64,000 bases of DNA from Candidatus Nitrotoga sp. CP45 (GTDB taxonomy: Bacteria > Pseudomonadota > Gammaproteobacteria > Burkholderiales > Gallionellaceae), in contig CAMCFJ010000007.1 of assembly GCA_945874105.1 (NCBI GenBank), positions 1 through 64,000 of the forward strand, written 5' to 3'. Made by a program: the position numbers and the translations under genes. Shown one piece after another: positions 49,595 through 61,558 of this stretch. The notes under the pieces were generated by a model that did not search any database, was not told where the DNA came from, and was given only the letters and a program-made list of their open reading frames with translations. Position 1 is the first letter of the stretch, and each line of letters starts with the position of its first letter.

Positions 49595-51640
49595 TTATTC
49601 GAACCAAGTGCGTATCGTAAGCAGCAGAAATACGCCGATAATCATGGAAAACGCATAGTGGTAGATGTAACCGGTTTGAATGCGGCGCAACGCGTTGGAG
49701 AACATGCCGACCAAACGTGCAGTGCCGTTTACCATTAAGCCATCAATCAATTTTATATCGCCAAATTTCCATAAGCAGCGGCTCGTCTTACGAGCACCAG
49801 AGGCAAAGAACCAATCATTGAAACGGTCAAAGTAATATTTGTTGTCCAGCACTGTATAAATGAAGCTAAATTTATGTTTGATCGCACCAGGAATACTGGG
49901 AATTTTCAGGTAAAAAACCCACGCCATAACTACTCCGGCTAATGCCAGCCAGAATGGCAAAGAAGTGAGCCCATGTATGGTCATGGCCCAAGCGCCGTGG
50001 AACTCGTGCCTCAGTTCTTCCATAGACCGGTGCAGCTCGTGGTTGATAAAAATAGCCCCCTTGAAATAGTCGCCAAACAACATCGGCTCGATAGTAAGGT
50101 AACCAATGATCACAGAAGGAATTGCAAGCATCACCAACGGCAACCAGACTACCCATGAGGTTTCGTGCGGCTTCTGGCCTGGAGCTAAACCATGATGATC
50201 GTCGTGCGCAACATGGGTGTCAGCATGGTCGTCGTGAGTTGTATTTTGCGAGCCATGTGCAACAGCATGAGCTTTGCCGAAACGCTCTTTGCCATGAAAC
50301 ACCAGGAAATACAAACGGAACGAATAGAAGGCAGTAACGAAAACGCCAGCCACCACTGCAAAGTAGGCAAAGCCGGAGCCGGGAAGATGTGACAACGCCA
50401 CCGCTTCGATAATGCTGTCCTTGGAATAGAAACCGGATAGGAACGGCGTTCCAATTAATGCCAGCGAGCCGATCAGAAAGGTAAACCAAGTGATCGGCAT
50501 GTACTTACGCAAGCCTCCCATCTGGCGGATGTCCTGGACATGATGCATGGCGATGATCACTGAACCAGCGGCGAGGAAAAGCAACGCCTTGAAAAAAGCG
50601 TGGGTCATTAGATGAAAAATTGCCACCGAATAAGCAGAAGCGCCTAGCGCTACCGTCATGTAGCCTAGTTGTGACAGCGTGGAATAGGCCACCACACGCT
50701 TGATGTCGTTCTGGATAATGCCGAGGAAGCCCATGAACAGCGCGGTAATTGCGCCGATCACCATTACAAAGGATAACGCAGTATCGGACAGTTCAAACAG
50801 CGGTGACATGCGCGCCACCATAAAGATTCCGGCGGTCACCATAGTCGCAGCGTGGATCAGTGCGGAAATCGGAGTAGGACCCTCCATCGAGTCCGGCAGC
50901 CAGACATGCAGTGGAAACTGCGCCGATTTACCCATCGCACCAATGAACAGCAGGATGCAGATAGCGCTAATCACATTCCACGATACACCTGGGATAGGCG
51001 CCATGTCGTTGGCGTAAAGGTGCGAGCTGGCAAACACTGCCGCATAATCCAGTGTGCCAAACACCATCAGCACCAAGCCTATGCCGAGCAAGAAACCGAA
51101 ATCCCCCACACGGTTGACCAGGAAAGCTTTAAGGTTGGCGTAAGTCGCCGTGGGGCGTGTGTACCAAAAGCCAATCAATAAATAAGAAACTAAACCCACC
51201 GCTTCCCAGCCAAAAAACAGCTGGAGAAAATTATTGGCCATCACCAGCATTAGCATGGCGAAGGTAAACAACGAAATATAACTGAAGAAGCGTTGATAGC
51301 CAGCATCTTCTGCCATATAACCTATAGTATAAATATGCACCATCAGGGATACGAAAGTCACCACCAGCATCATCATTACAGTCAGGCGGTCAATCAGGAA
51401 ACCGACCTCGAATCGCGTATCACCCGCAGTCATCCATTGATAAACTGAGCCGTTGAATGTATGTCCTGCCATGACATCCTGAAAAATCAGCAGTGAGGCA
51501 CCGAAAGACGTAGCCACCAGCAGGATGGTAATGCGATGCGTCCATGTACGCCCCAGTACTTTGCCAAACAAACCGGCGAGTATTGCGCCAACCAAGGGAG
51601 CCAAAGGAACCAGCAAATACAGATTTTCCATAGTACTCAT
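49595..51640 (-). CDS. nuoL: NADH-quinone oxidoreductase subunit L
   Basis: NuoL is the distal antiporter-like subunit, whose C-terminal lateral helix runs along the membrane arm. The 681 residues include GFLIDRLTVMMMLVVTFVSL, FFGWEAVGLVSYLLIGFWYT, QFPLHVWLPDSMEGPTPISA, IKRVVAYSTLSQLGYMTVAL and, near 450, a His/Asp-rich loop (HDDHADTHVAHDDHHG) common in beta- and gammaproteobacterial NuoL. The C-terminal helix HL and last TM are present. The start could be ATG 51640 or the in-frame ATG nine bases on (MENLYLL). Confidence 0.97.
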   Translation of the reverse strand: MSTMENLYLLVPLAPLVGAILAGLFGKVLGRTWTHRITILLVATSFGASLLIFQDVMAGHTFNGSVYQWMTAGDTRFEVGFLIDRLTVMMMLVVTFVSLMVHIYTIGYMAEDAGYQRFFSYISLFTFAMLMLVMANNFLQLFFGWEAVGLVSYLLIGFWYTRPTATYANLKAFLVNRVGDFGFLLGIGLVLMVFGTLDYAAVFASSHLYANDMAPIPGVSWNVISAICILLFIGAMGKSAQFPLHVWLPDSMEGPTPISALIHAATMVTAGIFMVARMSPLFELSDTALSFVMVIGAITALFMGFLGIIQNDIKRVVAYSTLSQLGYMTVALGASAYSVAIFHLMTHAFFKALLFLAAGSVIIAMHHVQDIRQMGGLRKYMPITWFTFLIGSLALIGTPFLSGFYSKDSIIEAVALSHLPGSGFAYFAVVAGVFVTAFYSFRLYFLVFHGKERFGKAHAVAHGSQNTTHDDHADTHVAHDDHHGLAPGQKPHETSWVVWLPLVMLAIPSVIIGYLTIEPMLFGDYFKGAIFINHELHRSMEELRHEFHGAWAMTIHGLTSLPFWLALAGVVMAWVFYLKIPSIPGAIKHKFSFIYTVLDNKYYFDRFNDWFFASGARKTSRCLWKFGDIKLIDGLMVNGTARLVGMFSNALRRIQTGYIYHYAFSMIIGVFLLLTIRTWFE

Positions 51641-51648
51641 TTGCGCTG

Positions 51649-51960
51649 TTAACCTTTCAAGCTGCCGAGATCATCTACGTTGATGGTACGCAGGTTACGA
51701 AATAACACTATTAGAATCGCCAAGCCGATTGCTGCTTCAGCGGCAGCAACGGTGAGGATAAAGAACACGAATATTTGCCCGGATATGTCATTCAGATAAT
51801 GTGAAAACGCGACAAAATTTGTATTTACCGCGAGCAGCATTAACTCAATTGACATCAACAGTACGATGATATTCTTGCGGTTCAGAAAAATACCCACCAC
51901 GCCAATAGCAAACAATATTGCACCGAATACTAAATAATGCGACAAACTCAAGTTCAACAT
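51649..51960 (-). CDS. nuoK: NADH-quinone oxidoreductase subunit K
   Basis: A 103-residue subunit with three TM helices: [40 protein letters not shown] (its buried Glu lies on the proton path) and [20 protein letters not shown] (second Glu). The length and both Glu positions match the family exactly. It lies eight bases before nuoL. Confidence 0.97.
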   Translation of the reverse strand: MLNLSLSHYLVFGAILFAIGVVGIFLNRKNIIVLLMSIELMLLAVNTNFVAFSHYLNDISGQIFVFFILTVAAAEAAIGLAILIVLFRNLRTINVDDLGSLKG

Positions 51961-52003
51961 ATACCTTCCTTTGTAGCAATGATGCAGTGGTAAATTTCAT
52001 CAC

Positions 52004-52624
52004 CTACTGCGCGCTGTCCTCTTTACCTTCCGCCACCCCCGATATAATGCGAAGGCGGTCTGCTTTTTTCACCAGCACCTGCTTATTTGGTTCCTGTGAT
52101 TTAACATCCTTACGACGTCGCAACGTAAGCGCGATAGCAGCTACAATCGCCACTAACAGAAGTACCGCCGCCAGTTCAAATGGATAAACATAATCGGTGT
52201 AAATCAAACGTCCAAGTTCTTTGGTATTGCTGTAATTGGCGGCGTGCTTGACCAGATGTGCACCCGTTTCAGCAGTCTGGCGGTTGCCCAGTACCCATAT
52301 CATCTGGAACACCATGATGACAGCCAGCACGGCGCCGAATGGAAACCAGCGCCAGAAGCCTTCGCGCAACTCCTCCAGATTGATGTCCAGCATCATTACC
52401 ACAAACAGAAAGAGAACCATCACCGCGCCGACATACACTAGGACAAGGGTAATGGCCAGGAACTCCGCTTCCAGTAATATCCAGATGCCAGCTGAACTAC
52501 AAAAAGCCAACACCAGAAACAATGCAGCATGTACCGGGTTGCGTGCAGTAATTACGCGCAACGCGGCAAGCACGGTAATTGCAGCGAACATATAAAAAAC
52601 TAATGTATTAAAACTCATCAACAT
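52004..52624 (-). CDS. nuoJ: NADH-quinone oxidoreductase subunit J
   Basis: The 206-residue subunit has five TM helices in the membrane arm near the quinone site. RNPVHAALFLVLAFCSSAGI WILLEAEFLAITLVLVYVGA VMVLFLFVVMML is the conserved core containing TM3, whose twist is coupled to proton transfer in complex I. The charged C-terminal tail (RRRKDVKSQEPNKQVLVKKA) is typical of betaproteobacteria. The first codons MLM leave a choice of starts at 52624 or 52618. Confidence 0.95.
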   Translation of the reverse strand: MLMSFNTLVFYMFAAITVLAALRVITARNPVHAALFLVLAFCSSAGIWILLEAEFLAITLVLVYVGAVMVLFLFVVMMLDINLEELREGFWRWFPFGAVLAVIMVFQMIWVLGNRQTAETGAHLVKHAANYSNTKELGRLIYTDYVYPFELAAVLLLVAIVAAIALTLRRRKDVKSQEPNKQVLVKKADRLRIISGVAEGKEDSAQ

Positions 52625-52704
52625 ATTCTCAAACCTTTAACTGTGTTTGGAACCATGAAGGTCACCAATATAAATCCTGGAATGACACTCATTTAAAGAT
52701 GCTC

Positions 52705-53193
52705 TTAACGGAATTTTGCGTCCGATGCCCTGTCCTTGGCAATTTGCGCTTCATGTTTTTCACCCACGGCCAGCAACATCGATTTGGTGTAGTACAGGTC
52801 ACTGCGCTTCTCACCGTGGTACTCCAGAACGCGAGTTTCTACAATGGCATCCACCGGACAAGATTCTTCGCATAGCCCGCAAAAAATACACTTGACCAAA
52901 TCGATGTCATAGCGCGTGGTCCGGCGCGTGCCATCATCGCGCTCTTCGGTTTCAATATGGATAGCCATCGCCGGACATACCGCTTCGCATAATTTACAGC
53001 CAATACAGCGCTCTTCACCATTAGCATAGCGACGTTGCGCATGCAGGCCACGAAAACGAAAACCTTGTGGCGTTTTTTCTTCCGGAAACTGCACCGTGAT
53101 TTTGCGCGCGAAAAAATGTCGCCCGGTCAAGGCCATGCCTTTCACTAGCTCCAGCAACAGGAAAGTTTTAAAGAAATTTGTGATCTTTTCCAT
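52705..53193 (-). CDS. nuoI: NADH-quinone oxidoreductase subunit I
   Basis: NuoI carries clusters N6a and N6b, the last-but-one steps of electron flow to quinone. The 162 residues hold two ferredoxin motifs: [12 protein letters not shown] and [12 protein letters not shown]. An N-terminal amphipathic helix ([20 protein letters not shown]) and [16 protein letters not shown] precede them. The length is standard. Confidence 0.97.
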   Translation of the reverse strand: MEKITNFFKTFLLLELVKGMALTGRHFFARKITVQFPEEKTPQGFRFRGLHAQRRYANGEERCIGCKLCEAVCPAMAIHIETEERDDGTRRTTRYDIDLVKCIFCGLCEESCPVDAIVETRVLEYHGEKRSDLYYTKSMLLAVGEKHEAQIAKDRASDAKFR

Positions 53194-53213
53194 TTTTTAT
53201 ATCCTTGACTGTT

Positions 53214-54254
53214 TTACCACAGCCAATAGGGAGTTTGCATCCAGGCACCAAGTACCACTACCCAGACCAGCGTGAGAGGAATAAAGACCTTCCAACCCAA
53301 ACGCATTAACTGATCGTAGCGATAGCGTGGGAAGGTGGCACGGAACCATAAAAACAGGAACAATATAAAGGACGTTTTGGCTAGTAGCCAGAAAATTCCC
53401 GGTAGCAAATTAAATGGAGCAATGTCAAACGGAGGCAGCCAACCGCCAAGAAACATAATCGCGGTGAGTATCGCTATCATAATCATGTTGGCGTATTCGG
53501 CCAGGAAAAATAGCGCAAACGCCATTCCGGAATATTCTACGTGGAAGCCGGCTACAATTTCAGACTCACCTTCGGCCATGTCAAAGGGCGCACGATTGGT
53601 TTCTGCTACACCTGAGATAAAGTACACCACGAACATCGGGAACAACGGGATGAAATACCAGCCGAACAGCCCCACGCTGCTTTTTTGACCAAGCACTATG
53701 TCACCCAAATTCATGCTCTGTGAAACCATTAGCACACAGACCAAGGCAAAACCCATGGGGATTTCGTAGGACACAATCTGTGCGGCCGAGCGCAATGAAC
53801 CAATGAAGGCATATTTGGAGTTGGATGCCCAACCCGCGATGATTATGCCGTACACGCCAAGTGACGTCATCGCCAGGATATAGAGCAGGCCTGCATTGAC
53901 GTTAGCCAACACCAGGCCATCGGCAAACGGGATTACTGCCCAAGCCGCCAAAGCAGGCGTCAGCGCAAGGATGGGCGCGATTATGAACAGAAATTTATTC
54001 GATCCGGACGGGATGATGATTTCTTTGAGCAGCAGTTTGAGACCATCGGCGAGCGGTTGTAGCAGTCCAAAATAACCAACCCGATTAGGACCAATACGTA
54101 CCTGCATATAGCCTATCACCTTGCGTTCTGCCAGAGTCAGATACGCTACGGTCAGCATGATAGGTACAACAATGACCAGGATTTTGACCACTGTCCAGAT
54201 TGGCAGCCAAGCCACGCCAAGCAGGTTTTGCAAGTATTGCAGTAGCTCCGTCAT
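53214..54254 (-). CDS. nuoH: NADH-quinone oxidoreductase subunit H
   Basis: NuoH forms the base of the quinone chamber and links the peripheral and membrane arms. The 346 residues have about eight TM helices and the conserved loops [34 protein letters not shown] and [20 protein letters not shown] (Glu-rich E-channel), plus [20 protein letters not shown]. It overlaps the nuoG stop by four bases. Confidence 0.97.
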   Translation of the reverse strand: MTELLQYLQNLLGVAWLPIWTVVKILVIVVPIMLTVAYLTLAERKVIGYMQVRIGPNRVGYFGLLQPLADGLKLLLKEIIIPSGSNKFLFIIAPILALTPALAAWAVIPFADGLVLANVNAGLLYILAMTSLGVYGIIIAGWASNSKYAFIGSLRSAAQIVSYEIPMGFALVCVLMVSQSMNLGDIVLGQKSSVGLFGWYFIPLFPMFVVYFISGVAETNRAPFDMAEGESEIVAGFHVEYSGMAFALFFLAEYANMIMIAILTAIMFLGGWLPPFDIAPFNLLPGIFWLLAKTSFILFLFLWFRATFPRYRYDQLMRLGWKVFIPLTLVWVVVLGAWMQTPYWLW

Positions 54255-56605
54255 GCGCGCTCCACCATAATAGATCCAAACATTTCGCCCAGTTCGGCCG
54301 TTACAGCATGACCTGCGGCCACGCGCACTACGCCATGCGGCAAACTGTCATCTGCGATTACAGATAGCCGCGCACTGCCATGTCCTTGCGTTAATTTGAT
54401 CATTTCACCAGACTGCAGGTTGAGTTTCTTCAGTTCCACGCTATGCATCAGCGCACGCGGAGTGGCGGCATCGCGGGTTTTTTGTAGCGAAGCGGCGCGG
54501 CGCACAATGGCGTCAGTGGCATAGATCGGCACATCGCTGACGCGCTGTAAGCCAGCAATATTCCAAGTTGCCGCTTGCGCTGGCACACCATGCAAGACGT
54601 TGCCAAGTTTGGCAGGCAGGTCTGTGCCGACCAGCACTTCATCGCGAACTGCTTCGCTGTTGTTGTAATCAAAACCGGGTATATCAAGCATGTTTCCCAA
54701 GACGCGGAGCACCTTCCATGCCGGACGCGCCTCGCCTAATGGCTGGACTGTGCCCTTGAAGCTTTGCGCACGCCCTTCTGAACTGATAAAAGTTCCGGAG
54801 GTTTCAGTAAATGGAGTAATCGGTAATAACACATCGGCGTATTCGGTAGCATGGTGTTTGTAAGCGCTCAACGCCACAACCATATCTGCGGCGCCCATCG
54901 CAGCTAATGCTTGCTGCGGGTTCTGCATATCCAGTTCCGCTTCGACATTCAGCAAGATATAAGCTTTGCGCGGCGCAGCCAGCATTGCGGAGGCATTCAT
55001 ACCATGTTCAGTGCCCGCGAATGGCACCGCTTGTGCCAAATATCCGCCCACACTGTTGGCTGCTTCGCCGAAGAAGCCAAATGTTGCTCCGCAAAGCGCG
55101 GCAATGTGCTGCGCCAGCAGTTGCAGTTGAGACGCATGTGGATGTTGCTGCGCGAAGTTGCCAAAAAAAACTGCAACACGCTCACCGCTGGCAAGACTGT
55201 CTGCCATTGCCTGCGCGATGGCAGACGGCGTGACAGACTGTATGACCTGTTGCACGTTAGTATCCAGAGTAACTTGCTTGGCTGTGGCCAACGCCTTCAG
55301 CACTTGCGCCAATACCGTAGCCATTTCGGTCGGTGCAACGATTTCTTTGTTGGCGATGGGCATCAGTAGATCGTCATCGGTAGCATGTATCAGATTAACT
55401 TGCGCCCCCCACTTCGTTGCCTGACGCACGCGTGACGCCAGCAGCGGATGGTCTTTGCGCAAGAAACTGCCCACCAGCAGGAAGCGGTCCACAAGATTAA
55501 TATCTGCCACTGCCATCCCTAGCCAAGGTGCACCAGGCTGCTTGTTGTCGGCGCTGAAATCAGACTGCCGCAGACGGAAATCCACGTTATGACTGCCTAA
55601 GCCGCGCACCAGTTTCTGCAATAAATAAAGCTCTTCCAGAGTGGAATGTGGCGTGGCTAACGCGCCTATATTTTCCGCACCCTTTTCATGAGCAATTTGG
55701 CGCAACCCGTTAGCCACATACTCCAGCGCGACTTGCCACTCCACTTCCAGCCATTTCCCGTCCTGCTTGATCATCGGCTTGGTAAGTCGCTCAGCTGAGT
55801 TTAACCCTTCGTAGCTAAAGCGATCTTTGTCGGATAGCCAGCACTCATTGACTTCTTCATTCTCAATTGGCAACACACGCATCACACGGTTGTTTTTGAC
55901 TTGCACCGCCAGGTTGGAACCCAAGCTATCATGCGGACTAATAGATTTACGGCGCGATAGTTCCCAAGTGCGGGCACTATAGCGGAATGGTTTGCTGGTG
56001 AGCGCGCCGACCGGGCAGAGGTCTATCATGTTACCGGACAGTTCGGAATCAACTGTATCGGACATGAAGGCCATAATTTCCGCATGTTCACCTCGAAAAG
56101 CTTGTCCCAGTTCCATCGCACCACCAATTTCGATGCCGAAACGCACGCAACGGGTACAGTTGATACAGCGACTCATCTCTTCGGCAGCCACCAAGGGGCC
56201 GATGTCCTTGTGCAACACAACGCGTTTCTCTTCTTGATAACGTGAGGCGCTGCCACCATAGCCGACCGCTAGATCCTGTAACTCGCATTCCCCGCCCTGA
56301 TCGCATATCGGGCAATCCAATGGATGATTAATCAGCAAGAATTCCATTACGCCTTTTTGCGCTTTCACAGCTTGTTCGGAGGCCGTAAAAACTTTCATGC
56401 CTTCGGCTACCGGCGTGGCACAAGCGGGCAGGGGCTTAGGTGCCTTTTCTATCTGCACCAAACACATGCGGCAATTAGCTGCGATGGATAATTTCTTGTG
56501 GTAACAAAAGTGGGGAATATAAATACCCAGCTGATGCGCCGCATCTATCACGGAGCATCCGTTTTCCACCTCAATGTGCTTGCCGTCAATTTCAATGTTG
56601 ATCAT
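54251..56605 (-). CDS. nuoG: NADH-quinone oxidoreductase subunit G
   Basis: NuoG is the largest peripheral-arm subunit and carries Fe-S clusters N1b, N4 and N5. The 784 residues begin with a 2Fe-2S ferredoxin domain ([40 protein letters not shown]). They continue with the His-Cys and Cys motifs in [20 protein letters not shown] and [13 protein letters not shown], then a degenerate molybdopterin-oxidoreductase fold without the cofactor. [20 protein letters not shown] is the usual late block. It overlaps nuoH and lies 14 bases after nuoF. Confidence 0.96.
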   Translation of the reverse strand: MINIEIDGKHIEVENGCSVIDAAHQLGIYIPHFCYHKKLSIAANCRMCLVQIEKAPKPLPACATPVAEGMKVFTASEQAVKAQKGVMEFLLINHPLDCPICDQGGECELQDLAVGYGGSASRYQEEKRVVLHKDIGPLVAAEEMSRCINCTRCVRFGIEIGGAMELGQAFRGEHAEIMAFMSDTVDSELSGNMIDLCPVGALTSKPFRYSARTWELSRRKSISPHDSLGSNLAVQVKNNRVMRVLPIENEEVNECWLSDKDRFSYEGLNSAERLTKPMIKQDGKWLEVEWQVALEYVANGLRQIAHEKGAENIGALATPHSTLEELYLLQKLVRGLGSHNVDFRLRQSDFSADNKQPGAPWLGMAVADINLVDRFLLVGSFLRKDHPLLASRVRQATKWGAQVNLIHATDDDLLMPIANKEIVAPTEMATVLAQVLKALATAKQVTLDTNVQQVIQSVTPSAIAQAMADSLASGERVAVFFGNFAQQHPHASQLQLLAQHIAALCGATFGFFGEAANSVGGYLAQAVPFAGTEHGMNASAMLAAPRKAYILLNVEAELDMQNPQQALAAMGAADMVVALSAYKHHATEYADVLLPITPFTETSGTFISSEGRAQSFKGTVQPLGEARPAWKVLRVLGNMLDIPGFDYNNSEAVRDEVLVGTDLPAKLGNVLHGVPAQAATWNIAGLQRVSDVPIYATDAIVRRAASLQKTRDAATPRALMHSVELKKLNLQSGEMIKLTQGHGSARLSVIADDSLPHGVVRVAAGHAVTAELGEMFGSIMVERA

Positions 56606-56619
56606 TGCTCACCTAACCG

Positions 56620-57891
56620 TCAGTCTTGCACCAAACAACGCTTGTGTTCGATGTGATATTCAAACTCGCTACGGAAATGCTTAAGGAAGCCCTGCACCGG
56701 CCAGGCGGCGGCATCACCAAGCGCGCAAATTGTGCGGCCGGCAATGTTCTCGCACAGGTCAAGCAATAGATCCAGGTCTTCCGGGCGTCCTTCCCCTTTT
56801 TCGATGCGGTGTATGATCCGGTATAACCAGCCAGTACCTTCACGGCATGGCGTGCATTGGCCGCATGATTCTTCAAAATAAAAGTAGGACAGGCGCTCCA
56901 GTGCGCGCACCATGCAGGTAGTGTCGTCCATGATGATAATCGCACCTGTGCCCAGCATGGAACCTGCCTTGGCGACGGAATCATAGTCCATGTCGAGATC
57001 CATCATGATCTCGCCAGGTAACACCGGCATGGAAGATCCGCCGGGTATGCAGGCCTTCAGCTTACGGCCACCGCGCATACCACCGGCCATTTCAAGCAAC
57101 GTTTTGAACGGCGTTCCAAGCGGAACCTCGAAATTTCCTGGTTTGTTAACGTGGCCGGAAATGGAAAACAATTTAATTCCGCCATTGTTCGGCCTGCCTA
57201 GCTCAAGGAAATTTTGCCCGCCGTTATTTATAATGTAAGGAATGCTGGCGAAGGTCTCGGTGTTGTTAATGGTGGTCGGCTTGCCATATAAACCGAAACT
57301 TGCCGGAAATGGTGGCTTGAAACGCGGCTGACCTTTTTTTCCTTCGAGTGATTCGAGCAATGCAGTTTCTTCGCCACAAATGTAGGCGCCATAGCCCAGA
57401 TGATTATGTAGCTCGAAACTGAAATCGCTGCCTAGAATATTGTTGCCCAGATAGCCCGCCGCACGCGCTTCTTCGCCAGCCGCCTCCATGCGTTCATAAG
57501 CCTCAAAAATCTCGCCGTGTATATAGTTGTAGCCTACCTTGACGCCCATGGCATAGGCGGCGATAGCCATGCCTTCAATGAGAATGTGCGGGTTGTAGCG
57601 CAGAATATCTCTGTCCTTGAAGGTACCCGGCTCGCCCTCATCAGAGTTGCACACCAGATATTTATCGCCTTCGTAGTTGCGTGGCATAAAGCTCCATTTA
57701 AGGCCGGTAGGAAAACCGGCACCTCCGCGACCGCGCAGGCCGGAACTCTTGACCTCGGCGATGATGGATTCGGGCGTCATCTTTTCCGCCAGAATTTTGC
57801 GCAGCGCCTGGTAGCCACCCACTTTGAGGTAATTTTCCAGCGTCCATGGCTGGTCGAAATGCAGGGTATTAAGAAGAATTGAAGTGCTCAT
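56620..57891 (-). CDS. nuoF: NADH-quinone oxidoreductase subunit F
   Basis: NuoF binds NADH and FMN and holds cluster N3, the entry point of electrons. The 423 residues show [20 protein letters not shown] (NADH loop), [17 protein letters not shown] (FMN), [20 protein letters not shown] (NADH) and [16 protein letters not shown] with a distant [10 protein letters not shown] (N3 Cys). The length is standard. Its ATG overlaps the nuoE stop by four bases. Confidence 0.97.
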   Translation of the reverse strand: MSTSILLNTLHFDQPWTLENYLKVGGYQALRKILAEKMTPESIIAEVKSSGLRGRGGAGFPTGLKWSFMPRNYEGDKYLVCNSDEGEPGTFKDRDILRYNPHILIEGMAIAAYAMGVKVGYNYIHGEIFEAYERMEAAGEEARAAGYLGNNILGSDFSFELHNHLGYGAYICGEETALLESLEGKKGQPRFKPPFPASFGLYGKPTTINNTETFASIPYIINNGGQNFLELGRPNNGGIKLFSISGHVNKPGNFEVPLGTPFKTLLEMAGGMRGGRKLKACIPGGSSMPVLPGEIMMDLDMDYDSVAKAGSMLGTGAIIIMDDTTCMVRALERLSYFYFEESCGQCTPCREGTGWLYRIIHRIEKGEGRPEDLDLLLDLCENIAGRTICALGDAAAWPVQGFLKHFRSEFEYHIEHKRCLVQD

Positions 57892-58370
57892 TCCTTATCC
57901 AATTCCGCCAGAATTTGATCGATCTTTTCTTTAGTGAGATGACCGCACGTCTTTTTGTTGTTGATCATAAATAGCGGTGCTTCATCACAGACGTTCTGGC
58001 ACTCGCCTTCGCGCAGGCCGAACTTACCGTCAGCGGTCACTTCGCCCACTCCGATACCGAGCTTGCTCTTGATATAGCTCAATGTTTCCATGGCTCCCAC
58101 CAATTGGCAGGACAGATTGGTACACACAGTGAGTGTGTGCCGTCCCATGGGCTTGAGGTTATACATATTGTAGAAAGTCGCTACCTCATAGACACTCATC
58201 TGCGGCATGCCGAGATAGGCCGCAACATCGGCCATGTCTGCGGTGTCTATCCAGCCCTTTTCATCTTGCACGAAACGCAATGCAGACATAACTGCAGACT
58301 GCTTCCGATCGGGCGGATATTTTTTCAGCTCATGGTCTGTTTTTGCTCGAACTTGCTCGGATAACATCAA
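57888..58370 (-). CDS. nuoE: NADH-quinone oxidoreductase subunit E
   Basis: NuoE is a thioredoxin-like subunit carrying the off-path 2Fe-2S cluster N1a. The 160 residues show [20 protein letters not shown], then the four Cys in [11 protein letters not shown] and [17 protein letters not shown]. It begins 97 bases after nuoD. That gap holds a short hairpin (AAAAGCGGAAATCCGGCTTT at 58397) but no gene. Confidence 0.97.
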   Translation of the reverse strand: MMLSEQVRAKTDHELKKYPPDRKQSAVMSALRFVQDEKGWIDTADMADVAAYLGMPQMSVYEVATFYNMYNLKPMGRHTLTVCTNLSCQLVGAMETLSYIKSKLGIGVGEVTADGKFGLREGECQNVCDEAPLFMINNKKTCGHLTKEKIDQILAELDKE

Positions 58371-58467
58371 AGAACCTCTAAAAATGCCGTTATCATAAAA
58401 GCGGAAATCCGGCTTTTCGATGGGGCGTTCACGGGAATGACGAATTCATAATTACTTGAGGTATCCA

Positions 58468-59721
58468 TCAGCGGTCAACTTCACCAAAAACGATATCCTG
58501 CGTACCAATAATAGCCACCACATCGGCAATCATATGTCCGCGCACCATTTCATCCAGCGCAGCAATATGGGCAAAACCGGGAGCACGAATTTTCAGGCGA
58601 TAAGGCTTGTTCGCCCCATCGGAAATCACGTATATACCGAACTCACCTTTAGGATGTTCTACTGCCGCATAAGCCTCGCCGGATGGAACATGCATACCCT
58701 CAGTAAATAGCTTGAAATGGTGGATCAACTCTTCCATGTTCTGCTTCATCGATTCGCGTTTAGGAGGCGCAACCTTGAAATTATTTACGATCACGGGGCC
58801 GGGGTTCTGACGCAACCAGCTGATACATTGCTTGATAATACGGTTTGACTGGCGCATCTCTTCTACACGCACCAGATAACGGTCATAGCAATCTCCTTCG
58901 ACTCCCACAGGAATATCGAAATCGATGCGGTCATATACTTCATAAGGCTGTTTTTTTCGCAAGTCCCAAACAATACCGGAGCCGCGTAGCATGGGGCCGC
59001 TGAAGCCCAGCGCCAGCGCGCGTTCCGGAGTGACCACACCGATGCCGACAGTGCGTTGTTTCCAGATTCGATTGTCAGTCAGCAAAGTCTCGTATTCATC
59101 CACGCAGATGGGAAAACGAGTTGTAAAGTCTTCCATAAAATCAAGCAAGGAACCTTCACGGTTCTCATTCATCTTCTTTACAGCTTTGGCATTATGAATC
59201 TTCGATGCCTGATACAAAGGCATGGAATCAGGCAAATCTCGATACACCCCGCCTGGTCGGTAATACGCTGCGTGCAGTCGCGCACCGGACACGGCTTCGT
59301 ACACATCCATCAGGTCTTCGCGCTCACGGAAAGCATATAAAAACACGGTCATTGCGCCAATGTCCAGCGCATGTGCTCCAAGCCACAGCAGATGATTCAT
59401 GACTCGGGTAATTTCGTCGAACATTACTCGAATATATTGAGCCCTCACTGGCACTTCTATGGCAAGCATTTTTTCGATGGCCATGACGTAGGCATGCTCG
59501 TTGCACATCATCGACACGTAGTCGAGGCGATCCATGTAAGGCAGAGATTGCAGATATGTTTTATGTTCAGCCAGTTTCTCGGTACCGCGATGAAGCAAGC
59601 CGATATGTGGATCAGCGCGCTCGATTACTTCACCGTCCAGTTCCAGAACCAGGCGCAATACGCCGTGTGCAGATGGATGCTGCGGCCCAAAGTTCATGGT
59701 GTAATTTTTTATTTCAGCCAT
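58468..59721 (-). CDS. nuoD: NADH-quinone oxidoreductase subunit D
   Basis: NuoD forms the quinone pocket with NuoB. The 417 residues open [20 protein letters not shown] (the His loop that touches quinone). They carry [51 protein letters not shown] and the C-terminal [20 protein letters not shown]. It is of standard length and separate from nuoC, not fused as in E. coli. The 105-base gap to nuoC holds no gene. Confidence 0.97.
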   Translation of the reverse strand: MAEIKNYTMNFGPQHPSAHGVLRLVLELDGEVIERADPHIGLLHRGTEKLAEHKTYLQSLPYMDRLDYVSMMCNEHAYVMAIEKMLAIEVPVRAQYIRVMFDEITRVMNHLLWLGAHALDIGAMTVFLYAFREREDLMDVYEAVSGARLHAAYYRPGGVYRDLPDSMPLYQASKIHNAKAVKKMNENREGSLLDFMEDFTTRFPICVDEYETLLTDNRIWKQRTVGIGVVTPERALALGFSGPMLRGSGIVWDLRKKQPYEVYDRIDFDIPVGVEGDCYDRYLVRVEEMRQSNRIIKQCISWLRQNPGPVIVNNFKVAPPKRESMKQNMEELIHHFKLFTEGMHVPSGEAYAAVEHPKGEFGIYVISDGANKPYRLKIRAPGFAHIAALDEMVRGHMIADVVAIIGTQDIVFGEVDR

Positions 59722-59826
59722 GATTAAAGCCTTCGCCTCTGGTAGCCAAAAAATAAGAGGAATACAAAATTCCTGGTAAAGTCATTATCTGTGTGCTTAT
59801 GTTTCTGTCGTTCAAGGTTCTGGCTC

Positions 59827-60468
59827 TCATTTCAAACCCCCGTAATGTTCTTCACGAATAATGCGGGGAACAAGTTCACGGGGTTCAATCGACACGGGTT
59901 GATAAATCACACGCTTTTGCTCAGGGTCGTAGCGCATTTCGACATGACCTGATAAAGGGAAATCTTTGCGGAAAGGGTTGCCTACAAAACCATAATCGGT
60001 GAGCAGGCGACGCAAATCAGGATGATCCGTAAACACAATGCCATATAAATCGAATGCCTCGCGCTCATACCAGTTGGCACATGGCCAAATGTTCACCACG
60101 GAACTCAGTATCGGCAGGTCATTGTCTTCGGCAAATACGCGTACGCGTAAGCGGATGTTATGGGTCAGCGACAACAGGTGGTAAACCACGGCAAATCGAG
60201 AAGGAAAGGCATTAAGAGCGTCGTCGGATTTGAGATACGCGCCGCCTTCACAAATTTCACTTCCATAAGTAAAGTAATCCACCCCGCACAGATCCATCAT
60301 CTGTTCGAAACGTAAATCGGGATCGTCGCGCAAGCGCGTAAGCACCTCCAGCATATCAACAGCACTAACGACTAAGGTCAGCTCGCCCAGCATATTTTCC
60401 AGGCTCACTATTCTGTTAGCGAAAATCGCGTTCAAGTTAGTAGTCAAGAGGTTCAAATTAGCAGCCAT
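59827..60468 (-). CDS. nuoC: NADH-quinone oxidoreductase subunit C
   Basis: The 213 residues are the 30-kDa-type subunit of the peripheral arm. [78 protein letters not shown] are the conserved blocks. The ending EELVPRI-like ([19 protein letters not shown]) is typical of betaproteobacteria. It holds no cofactor and braces NuoD and NuoI. Confidence 0.96.
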   Translation of the reverse strand: MAANLNLLTTNLNAIFANRIVSLENMLGELTLVVSAVDMLEVLTRLRDDPDLRFEQMMDLCGVDYFTYGSEICEGGAYLKSDDALNAFPSRFAVVYHLLSLTHNIRLRVRVFAEDNDLPILSSVVNIWPCANWYEREAFDLYGIVFTDHPDLRRLLTDYGFVGNPFRKDFPLSGHVEMRYDPEQKRVIYQPVSIEPRELVPRIIREEHYGGLK

Positions 60469-60541
60469 GTTTTACACCGGTGTCGTGTGAATCAAGTTTA
60501 CGATGGTATTTTTTGAGTTCACGAGCAAGTCACGCAGAAAC

Positions 60542-61018
60542 CTAGCGCGCAATTGTGTTAGTTCGTTTGATCTTGTTTTGCAACTGAATAATTCCATACA
60601 ACAGTGCCTCAGCAGTCGGCGGGCAACCTGGCACATACACATCTACTGGCACAATGCGGTCGCAACCTCGAACGACCGAATAGGAATAATGATAGTAGCC
60701 GCCGCCATTAGCGCACGATCCCATCGAAATTACCCAGCGCGGCTCAGCCATCTGGTCATACACCTTGCGTAGCGCCGGCGCCATCTTGTTGCACAGTGTG
60801 CCAGCCACTACCATCACGTCAGACTGGCGCGGGCTGGGACGGAACGTTATGCCAAAACGATCAAGGTCATAACGCGAAGCGCCCGCCTGCATCATTTCTA
60901 CCGCGCAACATGCCAAGCCAAAAGTCATTGGCCACAGAGAACCCGTGCGAGCATAATTTATCAAAACGTCCAATGACGTGGTAACGATGCCTTTTTCCAG
61001 AACTCCTTCTATTCCCAT
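60542..61018 (-). CDS. nuoB: NADH-quinone oxidoreductase subunit B
   Basis: NuoB carries cluster N2, which gives electrons to quinone. From the ATG at 61018 (158 residues, [20 protein letters not shown]) the N2 ligands are seen: the adjacent pair in [11 protein letters not shown], the Cys in [20 protein letters not shown] and the last in [16 protein letters not shown]. It overlaps the nuoA stop by ten bases. The longer frame to 61129 only reads nuoA in another phase. Confidence 0.97.
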   Translation of the reverse strand: MGIEGVLEKGIVTTSLDVLINYARTGSLWPMTFGLACCAVEMMQAGASRYDLDRFGITFRPSPRQSDVMVVAGTLCNKMAPALRKVYDQMAEPRWVISMGSCANGGGYYHYSYSVVRGCDRIVPVDVYVPGCPPTAEALLYGIIQLQNKIKRTNTIAR

Positions 61019-61365
61019 TCCAGAGCTCCTTTTTTCCACTCGTAAATAAATCCGACCACGAGGATAGCCAAGAAAATTAACATGGAAACGTACCCAAACA
61101 AGCCGATTTCCTTCAGCACCACTGCCCAAGGAAACAGGAACGCGATTTCCAGATCGAATAAGATAAACAGGATGGCAACGAGATAATAACGCACGTCGAA
61201 TTTCATTCGCGCGTCTTCAAAAGCTCCAAAGCCGCATTCATAAGGTGAGAGCTTTGCATCGTTCGGGCGATTAGGCGCAGCTAGCCAGCCTAATAGCAGC
61301 GGCGCCACACCCATTGCCAGCGCAACGATTATGAATAACAAGATCGGAAAATAATTTTCCAACAT
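61009..61365 (-). CDS. nuoA: NADH-quinone oxidoreductase subunit A
   Basis: NuoA has three TM helices around the quinone entry. From the ATG at 61365, after GGGAGG, its 118 residues read [20 protein letters not shown], the cytoplasmic loop [20 protein letters not shown] (conserved Cys) and [20 protein letters not shown] with the buried Asp/Glu. It is the first of the fourteen nuo genes and lies about 100 bases after tRNA-Leu. Confidence 0.97.
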   Translation of the reverse strand: MLENYFPILLFIIVALAMGVAPLLLGWLAAPNRPNDAKLSPYECGFGAFEDARMKFDVRYYLVAILFILFDLEIAFLFPWAVVLKEIGLFGYVSMLIFLAILVVGFIYEWKKGALEWE

Positions 61366-61464
61366 CTGAGCCTCCCCCATCCGTTTGGCGTCTTGTAAAT
61401 ATAACGCTCGGAATGCCTTTCCAGTTTAATTAACCAGAGCCCAGAAAACTTTGGCTTGAATATT

Positions 61465-61549
61465 TGGTGCCGATGAGCAGACTCGAACTGCTACAGCTTT
61501 CGCCACTAGCCCCTCAAGCTAGCGTGTCTACCAATTTCACCACATCGGC
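61465..61549 (-). tRNA. tRNA-Leu (GAG)
   Basis: An 85-nt class II tRNA on the minus strand with acceptor GCCGATG/CATCGGC, A73 and encoded CCA. The anticodon arm is CTAGCTTGAGGGGCTAG (anticodon GAG) and the variable arm TGGCGAAAGCTG is long, as expected for tRNA-Leu. It is 9 bases after secG, as in many proteobacteria. Confidence 0.95.
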
Positions 61550-61558
61550 ATAGTTTTA

